Source: JANNGZ01 sp031404155 (GTDB taxonomy: Bacteria; Pseudomonadota; Gammaproteobacteria; Burkholderiales; Burkholderiaceae_C). Taken from it: a stretch of 63,668 nt of DNA. Below the pieces are notes generated by a model. It saw only the letters and a list, made by a program, of their open reading frames with translations, did no database searches and was not told the origin of the DNA. The DNA lies in the NCBI GenBank assembly GCA_031404155.1, contig JANNGZ010000009.1:1-63668 (forward strand), written 5' to 3'. A program made the translations under genes and the position numbers. This document shows positions 1 to 8,943 of this stretch, in pieces (within the stretch, counting starts at the first letter, position 1; each line of letters starts with the position of its first letter).

Positions 1-360
1 GCCAACACCGAAGCGCTGGCGATCGGCGTCAAGGAAGGCCTGACGCTGGAGCTGATGGTCGAGGTGATGAAGACCACGATGGCCTGGAACCAGCAGCTCG
101 CGGTGGCGATGCCGAAGAAGGCCTTCATCGGCGACGACAGCCCCGGCTTCATGGTCAAGCTCGCGGCCAAGGACGTGCGTCTGGCGGTGAACGCTGCCAA
201 GGCACTCGGCTTCCAGGCGCTGGTGGGCGAGGGCGCTCTGGCCACGCTCGACCGCGCGGCCGAGAAGGGCTATGCCGAGCGCGACACCGCGGCACTGATG
301 AAGATCCGCGAGGACGAGCTGGGCATCAAGGTCAGGCCGCAGGCTCCGAGGTCAGCATGA
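1..360 (+). CDS. 3-hydroxyisobutyrate dehydrogenase-like oxidoreductase, C-terminal part
   Basis: The window opens inside this gene, in frame 1, so only the last 119 residues are visible. They match the all-helical C-terminal domain of the 3-hydroxyisobutyrate/6-phosphogluconate dehydrogenase superfamily: a segment reading FMVKLAAKDVRLA followed by helices and a closing GYAERDTAALMKI block, typical of the family's substrate and dimer domain. The Rossmann domain and the usual catalytic Lys-x3-Asn are upstream of the window, so cofactor and substrate cannot be judged. The TGA at 358-360 is also the first base block of a GC-rich linker element leading to the next gene, and the following genes (DUF1330, EthD, SDR) suggest a catabolic operon. 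Confidence 0.8.
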   Translation, partial: ANTEALAIGVKEGLTLELMVEVMKTTMAWNQQLAVAMPKKAFIGDDSPGFMVKLAAKDVRLAVNAAKALGFQALVGEGALATLDRAAEKGYAERDTAALMKIREDELGIKVRPQAPRSA

Positions 361-471
361 GCGGGCCGAGCGCGGGGCCGCTCCCAAGCCGGCCCGCGTC
401 CCCAAGGCCACGAAGTGGCCCGTTCCGTGCCGTGGGGACCGACCGACGTACCCGTCGGGCGAGGGGCTGAC
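358..471 (+). repeat. Stop-to-start linker element, copy A
   Basis: This GC-rich segment runs from the TGA of the upstream gene to the ATG at 472. It begins TGAGCGGGCC, contains GGGCCGCTCCCAAG, then GGGGAC, a hairpin (CCGACG 443-448 with CGTCGG 453-458), and ends GAGGGG a few bases before the start codon, so it supplies the ribosome-binding site. The same architecture recurs at 1089-1188, 19908-19983 and, as a variant tandem array, at 37121-37302. Confidence 0.6.
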
Positions 472-768
472 ATGCCGCCTGCCTACGTCATCAACGACAT
501 GGAGGTCACCGACCCGGCGACCTTCGACGAGTACCGCAAGCTCTCGCCGCCGACCGTGGCGTTGTATGGCGGGCGCTTTCTCGCGCGCGGCGGCGCAACG
601 CGCACGCTGGAAGGCGGCTGGTCGCCCAAGCGCCTCGTGATCCTCGAGTTTCCGAGCGTCGAGCGGGCGCAGGCCTGGATCGACTCGCCCGAATACGCGC
701 CGGCGCGGCTGTTGCGCCAGGCTTCGACGCGTTCGAACCTGATCGTTACCGAAGGAGTCTCCACATGA
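472..768 (+). CDS. DUF1330 family protein
   Basis: This 98-residue protein has the DUF1330 ferredoxin-like fold pattern: an opening YVINDMEVTDPATFDEY, a central GGRFLARGG, and EFPSVERAQAWIDSPEYAPAR near the end. DUF1330 proteins are small dimeric alpha/beta-barrel proteins that are often found beside catabolic enzymes; no reaction is established. The ATG at 472 is chosen because it follows GAGGGG at a good distance and because the upstream in-frame codons lie inside the linker element. The TGA overlaps the next start codon (ATGA at 765-768), which indicates translational coupling with the EthD gene. Confidence 0.8.
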   Translation: MPPAYVINDMEVTDPATFDEYRKLSPPTVALYGGRFLARGGATRTLEGGWSPKRLVILEFPSVERAQAWIDSPEYAPARLLRQASTRSNLIVTEGVST

Positions 769-1091
769 AGACGCATACCAAGCGCCTCGGCCTCGTGAAG
801 AAGCGCGAGGACATGACGCACGAGCAGTTCACCAAGCACTGGCTCGGCGTGCACGCCGGGCTGTGCGCCAAGCTGCCAGGCCTGAAGCGTTACTCGGTCA
901 ACCTGGTCGACAAGCAGCGTTTCCCGAAGTTCGGCTACGACGGCTTCTCCGAACTGTGGTACGACGACGAGCAGGCGCTATGGGCCTCGCTGGAAAGCCC
1001 CGAGGGCAAGACGCTGCTGGCGGACCTGCCGAACTTCGCGGGCTCGATCGAGCCGATCATCTCCGTCGAAACTCCGGTGATCTGGCCATGA
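765..1091 (+). CDS. EthD domain protein
   Basis: This 108-residue protein carries the EthD-type dimeric alpha/beta-barrel signature: a first strand followed by KREDMTHEQFTKHWLGVHA, with the conserved F-x-x-HW-x-x-H helix, then a strand around KRYSVNL and a closing VETPVIWP. EthD proteins are heme-free relatives of Dyp/chlorite-dismutase barrels and usually sit next to oxidative or cleavage enzymes. Here the gene is coupled to a DUF1330 protein, which has the same general fold, and precedes an SDR. Function beyond accessory catabolism is not visible. The GAAGGAG before the ATG is a strong ribosome-binding site. Confidence 0.8.
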   Translation: MKTHTKRLGLVKKREDMTHEQFTKHWLGVHAGLCAKLPGLKRYSVNLVDKQRFPKFGYDGFSELWYDDEQALWASLESPEGKTLLADLPNFAGSIEPIISVETPVIWP

Positions 1092-1188
1092 GCGCCGCAC
1101 GGCCTCTCCGAAGGCGATTGCTCCCCAGCAGCCACGAAGGGGCTCCTTCGGCGCCCTGGGGGACGGCCCGTAGGGCCAAGGGGGTCGC
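1089..1188 (+). repeat. Stop-to-start linker element, copy B
   Basis: The element starts at the upstream TGA as TGAGCGCCGCACGGCC. It carries GGGGGAC, a hairpin (GGCCC 1165-1169 with GGGCC 1173-1177), and AAGGGGG just before the ATG at 1189. It is the same design as 358-471 and 19908-19983. Confidence 0.6.
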
Positions 1189-1956
1189 ATGAACCAACTA
1201 CAAGGCAAGGTGGCCATCGTCACCGGCGCTGCGGGCGGCTTCGGCGAGGGCATCGCACGGCTGTTCGTTGCCGAAGGCGCTCGGGTGCTGATCGCCGACC
1301 TCGACGGCGACAAGGCTCAGACCGTGGCCGCATCGCTCGGCGCTGCCAACGCGCGCGCGGTGCGCTGCGACGTCTCCAAGCGTGCCGACATCGACGCCGC
1401 GGTGAAGGCCTGCGTCGATGCCTTCGGCGCACCCGACATCGTGGTCAACAACGCCGGCACCACGCACAAGAACCAGCCGATGCTGGAAGTTGACGAGGCG
1501 ACCTTCGACCGCGTGTTCGCGGTCAACGTCAAGTCGATCTACCACATGACGCAGGCCGTGCTGCCGCTGATGCGCGAGCGCCGAAGTGGCAAAAGCGCAG
1601 GCTCGATCATCAACATCGGCTCGACCGCCGGCATCCGGCCGCGGCCGGGCCTGAGTTGGTACAACGCCAGCAAGGGCGCAGTCAACATCTTGTCCAAATC
1701 GATGGCCGCCGAACTCGGCCCGGACAACATCCGCGTCAATGTGGTGTGTCCGGTGATGGGCGCGACCGGCCTTATCGAACAGTTCCTCGGCACGGCCGAC
1801 ACGCCCGAAGCGCGCGCGAAGATCGTCGCCGGCATCCCGCTGGGCCGCATGTCCACGCCTGAGGACGTGGCTCAGGCGACGCTCTACCTTGCCAGCGACG
1901 CGGCGCGCTTCATCACCGGCGTCGAGTTGCCGGTCGATGGTGGCCGCACGATCTAG
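1189..1956 (+). CDS. Short-chain dehydrogenase/reductase
   Basis: A 255-residue classical SDR, NAD(P)(H)-dependent. Visible motifs are TGAAGGFG (residues 12-19, dinucleotide-binding glycine loop), NNAG (87-90), the catalytic Ser145 and Tyr158-x3-Lys162, and a C-terminal PVDGG block. Asp37-Asp39 after the second strand favours NAD over NADP. Length is normal for the family. It ends a short catabolic operon (dehydrogenase, DUF1330, EthD, SDR). The substrate cannot be read from the sequence; secondary alcohols or 3-hydroxyacyl compounds are typical. The start is placed directly after linker copy B, whose AAGGGGG acts as ribosome-binding site. Confidence 0.9.
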   Translation: MNQLQGKVAIVTGAAGGFGEGIARLFVAEGARVLIADLDGDKAQTVAASLGAANARAVRCDVSKRADIDAAVKACVDAFGAPDIVVNNAGTTHKNQPMLEVDEATFDRVFAVNVKSIYHMTQAVLPLMRERRSGKSAGSIINIGSTAGIRPRPGLSWYNASKGAVNILSKSMAAELGPDNIRVNVVCPVMGATGLIEQFLGTADTPEARAKIVAGIPLGRMSTPEDVAQATLYLASDAARFITGVELPVDGGRTI

Positions 1957-2272
1957 CTTCCACGGGCATTGCACGCTTTGAGCTGCGGCGAATCTGCAAC
2001 GGTGGCGAGCCCGTCGGCCGAGCCGGCACCCTCTCTTGGTGAGAAGCAAGACCGCCGGCCAGCTCCCAGGCGGGTGTCCGAACGGCACCCATTGGTGCTG
2101 CGCGCGAATCAGCGCTCGACGATCGCCTCGCGGTCAGCGCCGGGGAGCGATGCCGTGGCCGAGTTGTTCAGCGGAGCTCCCGCCCAAGCGTTCGGGCCGC
2201 ACAGCCGCGTAAGGGAGTGCTCGGGCGGCGCACGGTTCGAAGTGATCCGGCACGGCTATCGCAAGCTGCCGA
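1957..2272. other. Non-coding gap between convergent genes
   Basis: This 316-base stretch lies between the SDR (plus) and the OmpA-like gene (minus), which converge. Apart from a small hairpin (GCACC 2085-2089, GGTGC 2094-2098) I see no gene, repeat or strong terminator. Open frames here look like by-products of high GC. Confidence 0.5.
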
Positions 2273-2845
2273 TCACCGGGTCGTGACGATGGTCACGCGA
2301 CGATTCTCGGGTGCGTCGACGCGTTGGGTGTCCAGCAGTTCGCTGGAACCCTTGCCGACCGCAACCAGCCGTTCGGACAGGATGCCGCGCGCACTGACGA
2401 GGTAGTCCACGACCGCTTTGGCGCGCTGCTCGGACAGCGTCATGTTTCGCTCTGCCGCGCCTCGTGGATCGGCGTGGCCCTCGACGCGGAACGCGAAGCC
2501 CGCCAGCGTGTCCGATTGCAAAGCCCGGGCCACGGTGTCCAGGATCTTGATGCTGTCGTCGGTCAGCGTCGCGGAGTCGGTGAGGAAGGTGACCATCAGG
2601 TTCGCCTTTCCGGGGCCGGGCGCCCGGGCCGGATTGCCTTGGGCCGAGGTCGCCGGGCGGAAACCCCGCGTCTGGCCACCTTCGGCGGCCTGAGGTGCTT
2701 CGATCGCCAGCATGTCGACCAAGGTGTCCTCGGTGACCTGCGCGCCCTTCAGCACTTTGGCGGGCTGGGCCCATGCAGCCGAGGCCGGAAGTAGCAAAGT
2801 GGCCAGCAGGGCGGCCAGCCGGATGAATTGCGTCAAGGTCGACAT
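2273..2845 (-). CDS. OmpA-family peptidoglycan-binding protein of the TPS operon
   Basis: A 190-residue exported protein. It has an N-terminal hydrophobic signal (residues 7-26, ending ASAAWAQ), a linker rich in Gly, Ala and Pro, and a C-terminal OmpA-like domain (about 75-190): LTDDSIKILDTVARAL, FRVEGHADPRG, then NMTLSEQRAKAVVDYLV and RRVTIV, which together give the usual Asp and Arg ligands for diaminopimelate. The ATG at 2845 is chosen because it directly precedes the signal peptide; the frame stays open upstream only through GC bias. It lies 53 bases after the TpsA-caspase gene on the same strand and is probably its operon partner, perhaps anchoring or localising the exoprotein at the cell wall. 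Confidence 0.88.
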   Translation of the reverse strand: MSTLTQFIRLAALLATLLLPASAAWAQPAKVLKGAQVTEDTLVDMLAIEAPQAAEGGQTRGFRPATSAQGNPARAPGPGKANLMVTFLTDSATLTDDSIKILDTVARALQSDTLAGFAFRVEGHADPRGAAERNMTLSEQRAKAVVDYLVSARGILSERLVAVGKGSSELLDTQRVDAPENRRVTIVTTR

Positions 2846-2898
2846 CGTGTCTCTCCGCCGGTTGGGCTGTTGAAAGTAGTAGGGTGGTAACGCAGGCG

Positions 2899-5800
2899 TC
2901 AAGGCGCAAGCCCCTCGAGCCGGCGTTGCTCGAACAGGTAGTCGGACCCGGCTTCGTGGCGTGCGAGTCGGGCCGCGCCATATCGCGGGCGTTGCGGCAA
3001 CTCCCGCGCCACCGCGAACCGCACCTGTTCGAACACATTGCCGCCCGGGCGCCAAGTCGTCACCTTCTCGAGCGACCGCATCAGGTTCCAGGCAAAGGAC
3101 GAGTGGCCGTTCTTGCCGGCATCGGCGACCGGCTCGTTGCCGCCGGAGGACATCACGACCGCGGCGCGCCGGTTGAGCAGGACGCTCGGGTCGATCGTCT
3201 GCCCGAGGGCCCGGATGCGTTCGTCGGAGGCCAAGCTGCCCGAGAAGCAACTGTCGGAGATCAGGGCCACCTGGCTGGCGCCCATCTGGCCGAGCAACTT
3301 GCCGATGTCGTCGTTGGAGATCCAGGTCTGCGGCCGGGTTGCGTCGGCATTGGAGGGCTGCCAGTAGCCGAGCCCGGTCTTCTCCACCAACTCGCCGTGG
3401 CCGGCGTAATAGACCACCACCGAATCGTTGGGCTTGACCTGCACGGCCAGCCGATTGAGCGTGGCCAGGATCATCTCGCGCGTGCCGTCGCGGATGACCA
3501 GGGTTTCATATCCGAGTTCGTCGCCAAGGACCTTGGCGATGGCCTGGGCGTCCGCGCGCGCGTTGTCCAGCTTGGGAATACGCTTGTCTTCGAAGTTGTC
3601 GTTGCCAATGACGACGGCGATCTTGCGCTGGATTTGTGGCAGCGACGCTTGGCGCACGATGCGCTGGGACGGCAGGCTGACGACGACGGCGGGCGGGGCA
3701 GCCGCCGCGGTTGCTGTCCGTGCGGCAGCGGGTGCGGCAGCCGGCGCTGCAGGTGTCGGGGGCGCTGTCGCGGTCGCGGCCGTTGCGGGCGGTGGCGCGG
3801 CCGGCGCGGTGGTCGAGGCCACGGCGGCTGGCTTCGGCGCAGCCGAGGGCGACTCGATGGTCGCGGCTGCGGCGATCTGGGCCTTGAGTTCCTCGGTCAC
3901 GAGGCAGGTGCCGGTGTCGAGCTGCTCGACGGAGAGACACGCGGGCGCATCGGCCAGCGTCGGGTCGTTCTCGAGCAAGCGCACGGCTTCGCCGAAGAGC
4001 GACTTCTTGAACTTCCCGCGCGCGACGAGCAGGGTGGTCAGCTCTTCCAGCGACAGGTTGCCGACGTCCAGGCTTCCGAATGCGATCCTCCCGCCAGCCG
4101 GCTCGACGCTTATCGCCTGCAAGACGTCGAGGGTACGGCCGTCGGCGGGTGTGCTGAACCGCGCCGGCGGCAATACCGGCAGCTCGGTGAGGTCGGGCAG
4201 GATCGCTCGCGGTGACGCTGCGATCACCAGCGCCGTCGCATTGCCCGGGGCCTGCGCGAACGTGTAGTTCGCCGCTGTCAGCCCGGAGCCGGTCAGCGCA
4301 TAACTGCCCGGCAATTTCGGGTCCGCGGGCGTCAGCACGACAGGTGTTCCGCGGGTCGCGGTCGCCAGCGTGTCCGACCCGACGAGGCCCGTCACGTCGA
4401 CGCTCAAACCGGTCAGCGGTTGCCCCTCGAAGACGGTGACCGGCTTGGCCACATAGGTCAGCGTGGCTGGTGTGACCGAAGCCAGCGCGGTCGTGACCGG
4501 TTGAACCAGGCGGTAGTTCGCGCCGTCGCTGCCGCCCAGCGCCGTTGCGGTCGCGGTGACGGTTTTGACTTGCCCGACGTTCGGGTCTGCAAAGACACCC
4601 GAGCCGGATGCCACCGACACCTGATCTCCGGCGATGGCGCCGGACAAGGTCCAGCCGGTGACGGTTGCCGCCGCGCTGGCGTCGTAGATCTTGTCCGCGG
4701 CGGTCGCGGCCGTCACAGAAATGTCCCGCTGCGTGATGTTGGCGGTGGTGACCGTGCCGCCGCGCAGCGCGTAGTTGCCGGCCAGGCCGCCGTTGGTACC
4801 GTTGCCCAGGCCAGCGGTGATGTTCACGGTTTTGCCGGTGCCGGCGTTCTTGTTCTCGAACTGGGCACTGGGGCTGAAGGCCAGGCTTTCGGAGCCGACC
4901 AGGCCGGTGAGCGTGCCGCTGCCCACAAGCATGGCTGTGGTGTTGCCGTCATAGACCTTGTGGGCCGCGCTCACGCCGCTGAGCGTGAGCGGCCTGGGCG
5001 TGATGGCGGCCGTGGCGGTGACCACGCCGCTGCCGGGCAGCGCGTAGTTGGCCGCCAGGCCGCCGTTGGCGCCGTCCGCCAGCGCGACGGTGCCGGTGAC
5101 GGTCTTGCCCGTACCGGCGTCCTTGGTGTCGAACTGGCCGCTGGGGCTGAAGGTCAGGCGCTCGGAGCCGACCAGGCCGAAGAGCGTTCCGGTCAGCGTG
5201 GCCACGTTGTTGCCGTCGTAGACCTTGTCGGCCGCACTCACGCCACTTAGTGTGAGCGGCTTGCGCGTGATGTCGGCGGTGGTGGTGGCCGAGCCGCTGG
5301 CCAGCGCGTAGTTGGCAGCCAGGCCGCCGTTGGCGCCGTTGGCCAGCGCTCCCGCGAGGTAGACGGTCTTGCCGGTGCCGGCGTCCTTGGTGTCGAACTG
5401 GCCGGTGGGTATGAACGTCAAGCTCTCGGAGCCGACCAGGCCGCTGAGCGCGCCGCTGCCCAAGAGCGTGGCGGTGGTCGTGCCGTCATAGACCTTGCTG
5501 GCCGCACTCACGCCGCCGAGCGTGAGCGCCTGGGGGGTGACGTCGCCGATGACGTCAAAACCCGCCACGGTGTAGCCGTACGTGGTCTTGCCGTCCGCAT
5601 CGACGATCGAAGGCAGGCCGCCGAATCCGCTCACCGTGATCGACTTGGAGCGGCCGACGTTCTTGTCGGCGTAGCTCAAGGCGCTGTAGGTCAAGCTGCC
5701 GCTGGCGCGGTCGCTGTCGACGAGCCCGGTGAGTTGCAGCGACGCGCTTGTGGGCAGGACGGCCGTGTTGCCGTCGTATGTCTTGGTGATGGCTGCCCCG

Positions 5801-8800
5801 TTGACAACCGTCAGGGTGGGAGCCAAACCGAACAGCAGGCCGTTGCCGCTGCCGGCGGGGACCGCGGAGCCGTACAAGGCGTTGTACTGACGGAAATCGT
5901 GCACCAGACCGCCGGCATCGATCGAGCTGGGCCGGTCCGCATAGATCAGCCAGCGGCCATTCGGAGCGAACAGCGCGGTCGTGTTGGCCGAGTTGCCGAA
6001 GAAGTGGGTGTTCGGATTGCTGTTGCCGGCCACCGTGATGGCATCGCCGGTCGCGGAACCGGTCACGCGGCCACCGTAGATTTTCAGATCGTCGGCAAGC
6101 AGTTGGATCGGCGCGGAGATGTTGCTGATGCGGGGGAAGTCCTCACAGCCGCAACCGATCTGGATACTCGAGCTTTGAAGCCTCAGTGCAGCCGGGCCGG
6201 TGAAGCTCAGGTTGGAGGATCCCGTCACCCTGAGGGTCCCGGTGCCGCCGATGAAGGCTAGATTGGGCGAGCCTGCAATGGCGGCGCCGTCGATTCGGAT
6301 GTCGGCCGAAGCGATGTCAAGCCGGGTGGCGCCCCACGGGTTGCCGCTCCTGGGGGTCAGGATGCTGGTCAGCGATGTTCCCTCGCCATCGAAGTAGTCG
6401 AACAGCCCCACCGTGCCGTCCGGCGACCGGATCAGCAGGTTGCGCGCCCTGGAGGCATCGATCATCGAGGCCTGGCTGTAAACACCATAGTGGTAGCCGT
6501 TGTTGCTGGTGTTGTTGCCCAGAATCGTCAGGTCGGCGCCGTTCTTGGCGGTGATGCGCGAGAAGGGGTCGAGGTAAACGCCCGCGCGGTCCCTGTAGGT
6601 CGGCGCATCGGGTACCCGATCGTTCACCGTCCCGATCAGGGAGAGAGCCGGGTTGGACGAGTCGGCCGCGATGAGCGTGACCCCGCCATCGATCCGGGTT
6701 CCCGCCACCGAGCTGTTGGCGTGAAAGACGGGCGATATCGCCGTGCCCTCGACTGCCAGCGGCCCGGTCGAGGTCAGGTTGCCGCTGATCGAAACGCCGG
6801 TGCGGTTGGTGAAGTTCGCCGTTCCGATCACCGCTGAGCCGGCCGAATTTACCCAGCCTTTGATGTCCACGGCGGCGGCGGTGATCGTGCTGCCCGGCGA
6901 GACGCGAATCCCGTAGGCGTCGCTGTCGACGGCCGCGCTCGCGCCGCGCATCGTCAACGAACCCGAACCTGCGGCCAGCACGGATCCCACGATGCTGATC
7001 GCGGTACCGCGTGCATAGTTTGACCCCGGGTCGTTGTAGCCGACAGCGCCGGTGAAGGGCGAAGTCGCGGTCGGACCCACCAACTGCGTCAGGCCGCCCA
7101 GGTTGATGTTGCCGCCGGCGCTGGTGATCGTGGAGTTGTCGACGACGATCGTGCCGGCGCCTGCGGCGGCGGCGCGCAGATTCACGGCCAATGGTGAGCC
7201 GGCGCTGGAGATGGTCGAGTCGACGACGTCGATGTTCCGGCTCGCGGTCAGCGTCAGGCTCACCGGCGAGGAGGGCGCGACACTGAGGGTCGCCTGGCTC
7301 ATCGTGATGTCGCCGGCTTGGCTGCTCGGCGACGCCGAGCCGGTGGTGACCGTCACGTTGTTGCCGGCGTTCAGCGCCGAGACGATGCTGCTGCTGAGCA
7401 GGACGGCACCGTTCCCGGTCGTCCTGAAGTCCGGCCCGCCGGTGATGTTGGATTCGGGCGCGGCACTGTCGGTGATGAGGATGTTGTTCGGGTCCAGCAG
7501 CCAGGTTCCCGCGCGGCCCCTGGGTGCATCGGTGCGCACCGACGCCGGTTGGGCGTCGAGCCAGCCGCCCGAGGTCTCGATGAAGCCGCCGTTGCCGCCT
7601 CCGGGGCCGCCGCGGGCACTGAGGCTGCCGAACGCCCGCGTCGCCTGGTCGCTCCACAGGACGATTCGCCCACCGTCACCCAGCCCGGTGGCGTCGGCGC
7701 CGATGCTCGCCCCGGCCCCCATGTAAACCGCTTGCGCATTGGGTACCCCGGCGTCACGCCCCTGCACGCCGCCGCCGACCAGCACCTCGCCGCCGCCCTG
7801 AAGCCCCGAGGCGTCGACCACGGCACCGTCGACCATTCCGACCTGACGCCCGAGCAGCTTCACCGCGCCGCCCTGTGTTGCCTGGCCCACGGCTTCAACC
7901 CGGCCAGCGTGCATCGCCGTACCGCCGCCGGCGTCGAGCGTCACCTGGCCGCCTGCGCCGCCATTGGCGCTGGTCAAGCTGCCTGCTCCGGTGTTCAAGG
8001 ATTCACTGGCACGCAGCACCACCTGGCCGGCGGCGCCAGCGATCGAATCGGCACGCACGATCCCTTGCTGGTTGACGATCGCCGCGCTCAGGTCGACGAA
8101 GCCACCGCCGGCCGACAGGCTGCCCAGGTTCAGCGCCTGCCCCTGCGGCGCCTGCACGCGCACGGCCAGGTTGGGCAGGCCGGAGTCGACCAAATCCACA
8201 CTGTGACCGGCAGCGAGCACCACCTGCCCGCCGGGCGCCTCGACGAGGCCTTCATTGCGCACACCACCCGCACCACCGAGCAACAGAACCCGGCCGCCGG
8301 TCGTGGAGCGAAGCTCGCCCTGGTTGACCACTTCGGCGTGGCTGGCGCCAGGCAGGGTGCTGGACGACAGGCTCAGGCGCTGCGCCTGCCAGTTGGCGTT
8401 GCTGATGCTCAGCGTTGAGGTCACCAGCCCCGCCACATCGACGCGGGCGTCGCGTCCGAACAGGACACCGTTCGGGTTGAGCAACCACACCTTGCCGTTG
8501 CTGCTGATGCTGCCAAAGATGTTCGACGGGTCGTTGCCCACAACGCGGTTGAGCACCTGGCTCGTGGCGCTGGGCTGCTCGAAACGCACCGCATTGCCCG
8601 CGCCCACGGAGAAGGTCTGCCAGTTCAGCAACGCGTTGGCGCTGTTGGTCACCGTCATGCGGCTGCCGGTGACAGCCACGGAAGCTTGCCCCTGCACCAC
8701 GTTCAGACCGCTGGGCAGCGCTTGCGCGCGCACGTCCGCGGCGCCATACCGCAGCGCCAGCGGCGTGCCCATCGTGAGGGCCAGGGCCAGCGCCATCGGT

Positions 8801-8886
8801 TGAAGCCGGAAGCGGCGATGCGCACGGCGTGACGGCCCGACGCTCGCGGCTCTGGCCGTGCGGTGGCTGGTTGCAGTCTTGCTCAT
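2899..8886 (-). CDS. TpsA-type exoprotein: TPS domain, YDG repeats, C-terminal caspase peptidase
   Basis: A 1995-residue filamentous-haemagglutinin-type exoprotein. Order of parts: an Arg-rich N-region and long signal peptide (cleavage near VRAQA, about residue 55); TPS secretion domain with the NPNG motif at 137-140; a beta-helix stretch; five YDG repeats with their Tyr at 1037, 1133, 1223, 1312 and 1401; a Pro/Ala-rich linker; and a C-terminal caspase-like (C14) domain. That domain opens KIAVVIGNDNF and carries the His block YYAGHGE (His1830) and the Cys block SDSCFSG (Cys1880), so the catalytic dyad is intact. TpsA proteins cross the outer membrane through a TpsB pore, encoded 57 bases upstream. 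An adhesin stalk presenting or releasing a peptidase is the simplest reading. Substrate and processing are unknown. Confidence 0.92.
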   Translation of the reverse strand: MSKTATSHRTARAASVGPSRRAHRRFRLQPMALALALTMGTPLALRYGAADVRAQALPSGLNVVQGQASVAVTGSRMTVTNSANALLNWQTFSVGAGNAVRFEQPSATSQVLNRVVGNDPSNIFGSISSNGKVWLLNPNGVLFGRDARVDVAGLVTSTLSISNANWQAQRLSLSSSTLPGASHAEVVNQGELRSTTGGRVLLLGGAGGVRNEGLVEAPGGQVVLAAGHSVDLVDSGLPNLAVRVQAPQGQALNLGSLSAGGGFVDLSAAIVNQQGIVRADSIAGAAGQVVLRASESLNTGAGSLTSANGGAGGQVTLDAGGGTAMHAGRVEAVGQATQGGAVKLLGRQVGMVDGAVVDASGLQGGGEVLVGGGVQGRDAGVPNAQAVYMGAGASIGADATGLGDGGRIVLWSDQATRAFGSLSARGGPGGGNGGFIETSGGWLDAQPASVRTDAPRGRAGTWLLDPNNILITDSAAPESNITGGPDFRTTGNGAVLLSSSIVSALNAGNNVTVTTGSASPSSQAGDITMSQATLSVAPSSPVSLTLTASRNIDVVDSTISSAGSPLAVNLRAAAAGAGTIVVDNSTITSAGGNINLGGLTQLVGPTATSPFTGAVGYNDPGSNYARGTAISIVGSVLAAGSGSLTMRGASAAVDSDAYGIRVSPGSTITAAAVDIKGWVNSAGSAVIGTANFTNRTGVSISGNLTSTGPLAVEGTAISPVFHANSSVAGTRIDGGVTLIAADSSNPALSLIGTVNDRVPDAPTYRDRAGVYLDPFSRITAKNGADLTILGNNTSNNGYHYGVYSQASMIDASRARNLLIRSPDGTVGLFDYFDGEGTSLTSILTPRSGNPWGATRLDIASADIRIDGAAIAGSPNLAFIGGTGTLRVTGSSNLSFTGPAALRLQSSSIQIGCGCEDFPRISNISAPIQLLADDLKIYGGRVTGSATGDAITVAGNSNPNTHFFGNSANTTALFAPNGRWLIYADRPSSIDAGGLVHDFRQYNALYGSAVPAGSGNGLLFGLAPTLTVVNGAAITKTYDGNTAVLPTSASLQLTGLVDSDRASGSLTYSALSYADKNVGRSKSITVSGFGGLPSIVDADGKTTYGYTVAGFDVIGDVTPQALTLGGVSAASKVYDGTTTATLLGSGALSGLVGSESLTFIPTGQFDTKDAGTGKTVYLAGALANGANGGLAANYALASGSATTTADITRKPLTLSGVSAADKVYDGNNVATLTGTLFGLVGSERLTFSPSGQFDTKDAGTGKTVTGTVALADGANGGLAANYALPGSGVVTATAAITPRPLTLSGVSAAHKVYDGNTTAMLVGSGTLTGLVGSESLAFSPSAQFENKNAGTGKTVNITAGLGNGTNGGLAGNYALRGGTVTTANITQRDISVTAATAADKIYDASAAATVTGWTLSGAIAGDQVSVASGSGVFADPNVGQVKTVTATATALGGSDGANYRLVQPVTTALASVTPATLTYVAKPVTVFEGQPLTGLSVDVTGLVGSDTLATATRGTPVVLTPADPKLPGSYALTGSGLTAANYTFAQAPGNATALVIAASPRAILPDLTELPVLPPARFSTPADGRTLDVLQAISVEPAGGRIAFGSLDVGNLSLEELTTLLVARGKFKKSLFGEAVRLLENDPTLADAPACLSVEQLDTGTCLVTEELKAQIAAAATIESPSAAPKPAAVASTTAPAAPPPATAATATAPPTPAAPAAAPAAARTATAAAAPPAVVVSLPSQRIVRQASLPQIQRKIAVVIGNDNFEDKRIPKLDNARADAQAIAKVLGDELGYETLVIRDGTREMILATLNRLAVQVKPNDSVVVYYAGHGELVEKTGLGYWQPSNADATRPQTWISNDDIGKLLGQMGASQVALISDSCFSGSLASDERIRALGQTIDPSVLLNRRAAVVMSSGGNEPVADAGKNGHSSFAWNLMRSLEKVTTWRPGGNVFEQVRFAVARELPQRPRYGAARLARHEAGSDYLFEQRRLEGLAP
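4600..5800 (-). repeat. Coding repeats for YDG modules
   Basis: Within the TpsA gene, five copies of a module of about 89-96 codons each begin near a K-[VIT]-YDG motif (Tyr codons end at 5778, 5490, 5220, 4953 and 4686). The middle three copies are highly alike at DNA level: the blocks around 5485, 5216 and 4948 read almost the same over 50 bases. This suggests recent duplication or gene conversion. The first and fifth copies are more diverged. Confidence 0.85.
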
Positions 8887-8943
8887 GATGGACCCTTAGA
8901 TGTCAGGCCGGCGCGGTGCTACGTGCGACGCCAGGGCGGTGGA

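Noticed and set aside
2884..5250. Long plus-strand open frames opposite the TpsA gene
   Set aside because: They mirror the low-complexity and repeated codons of TpsA and have no domain or ribosome-binding site.
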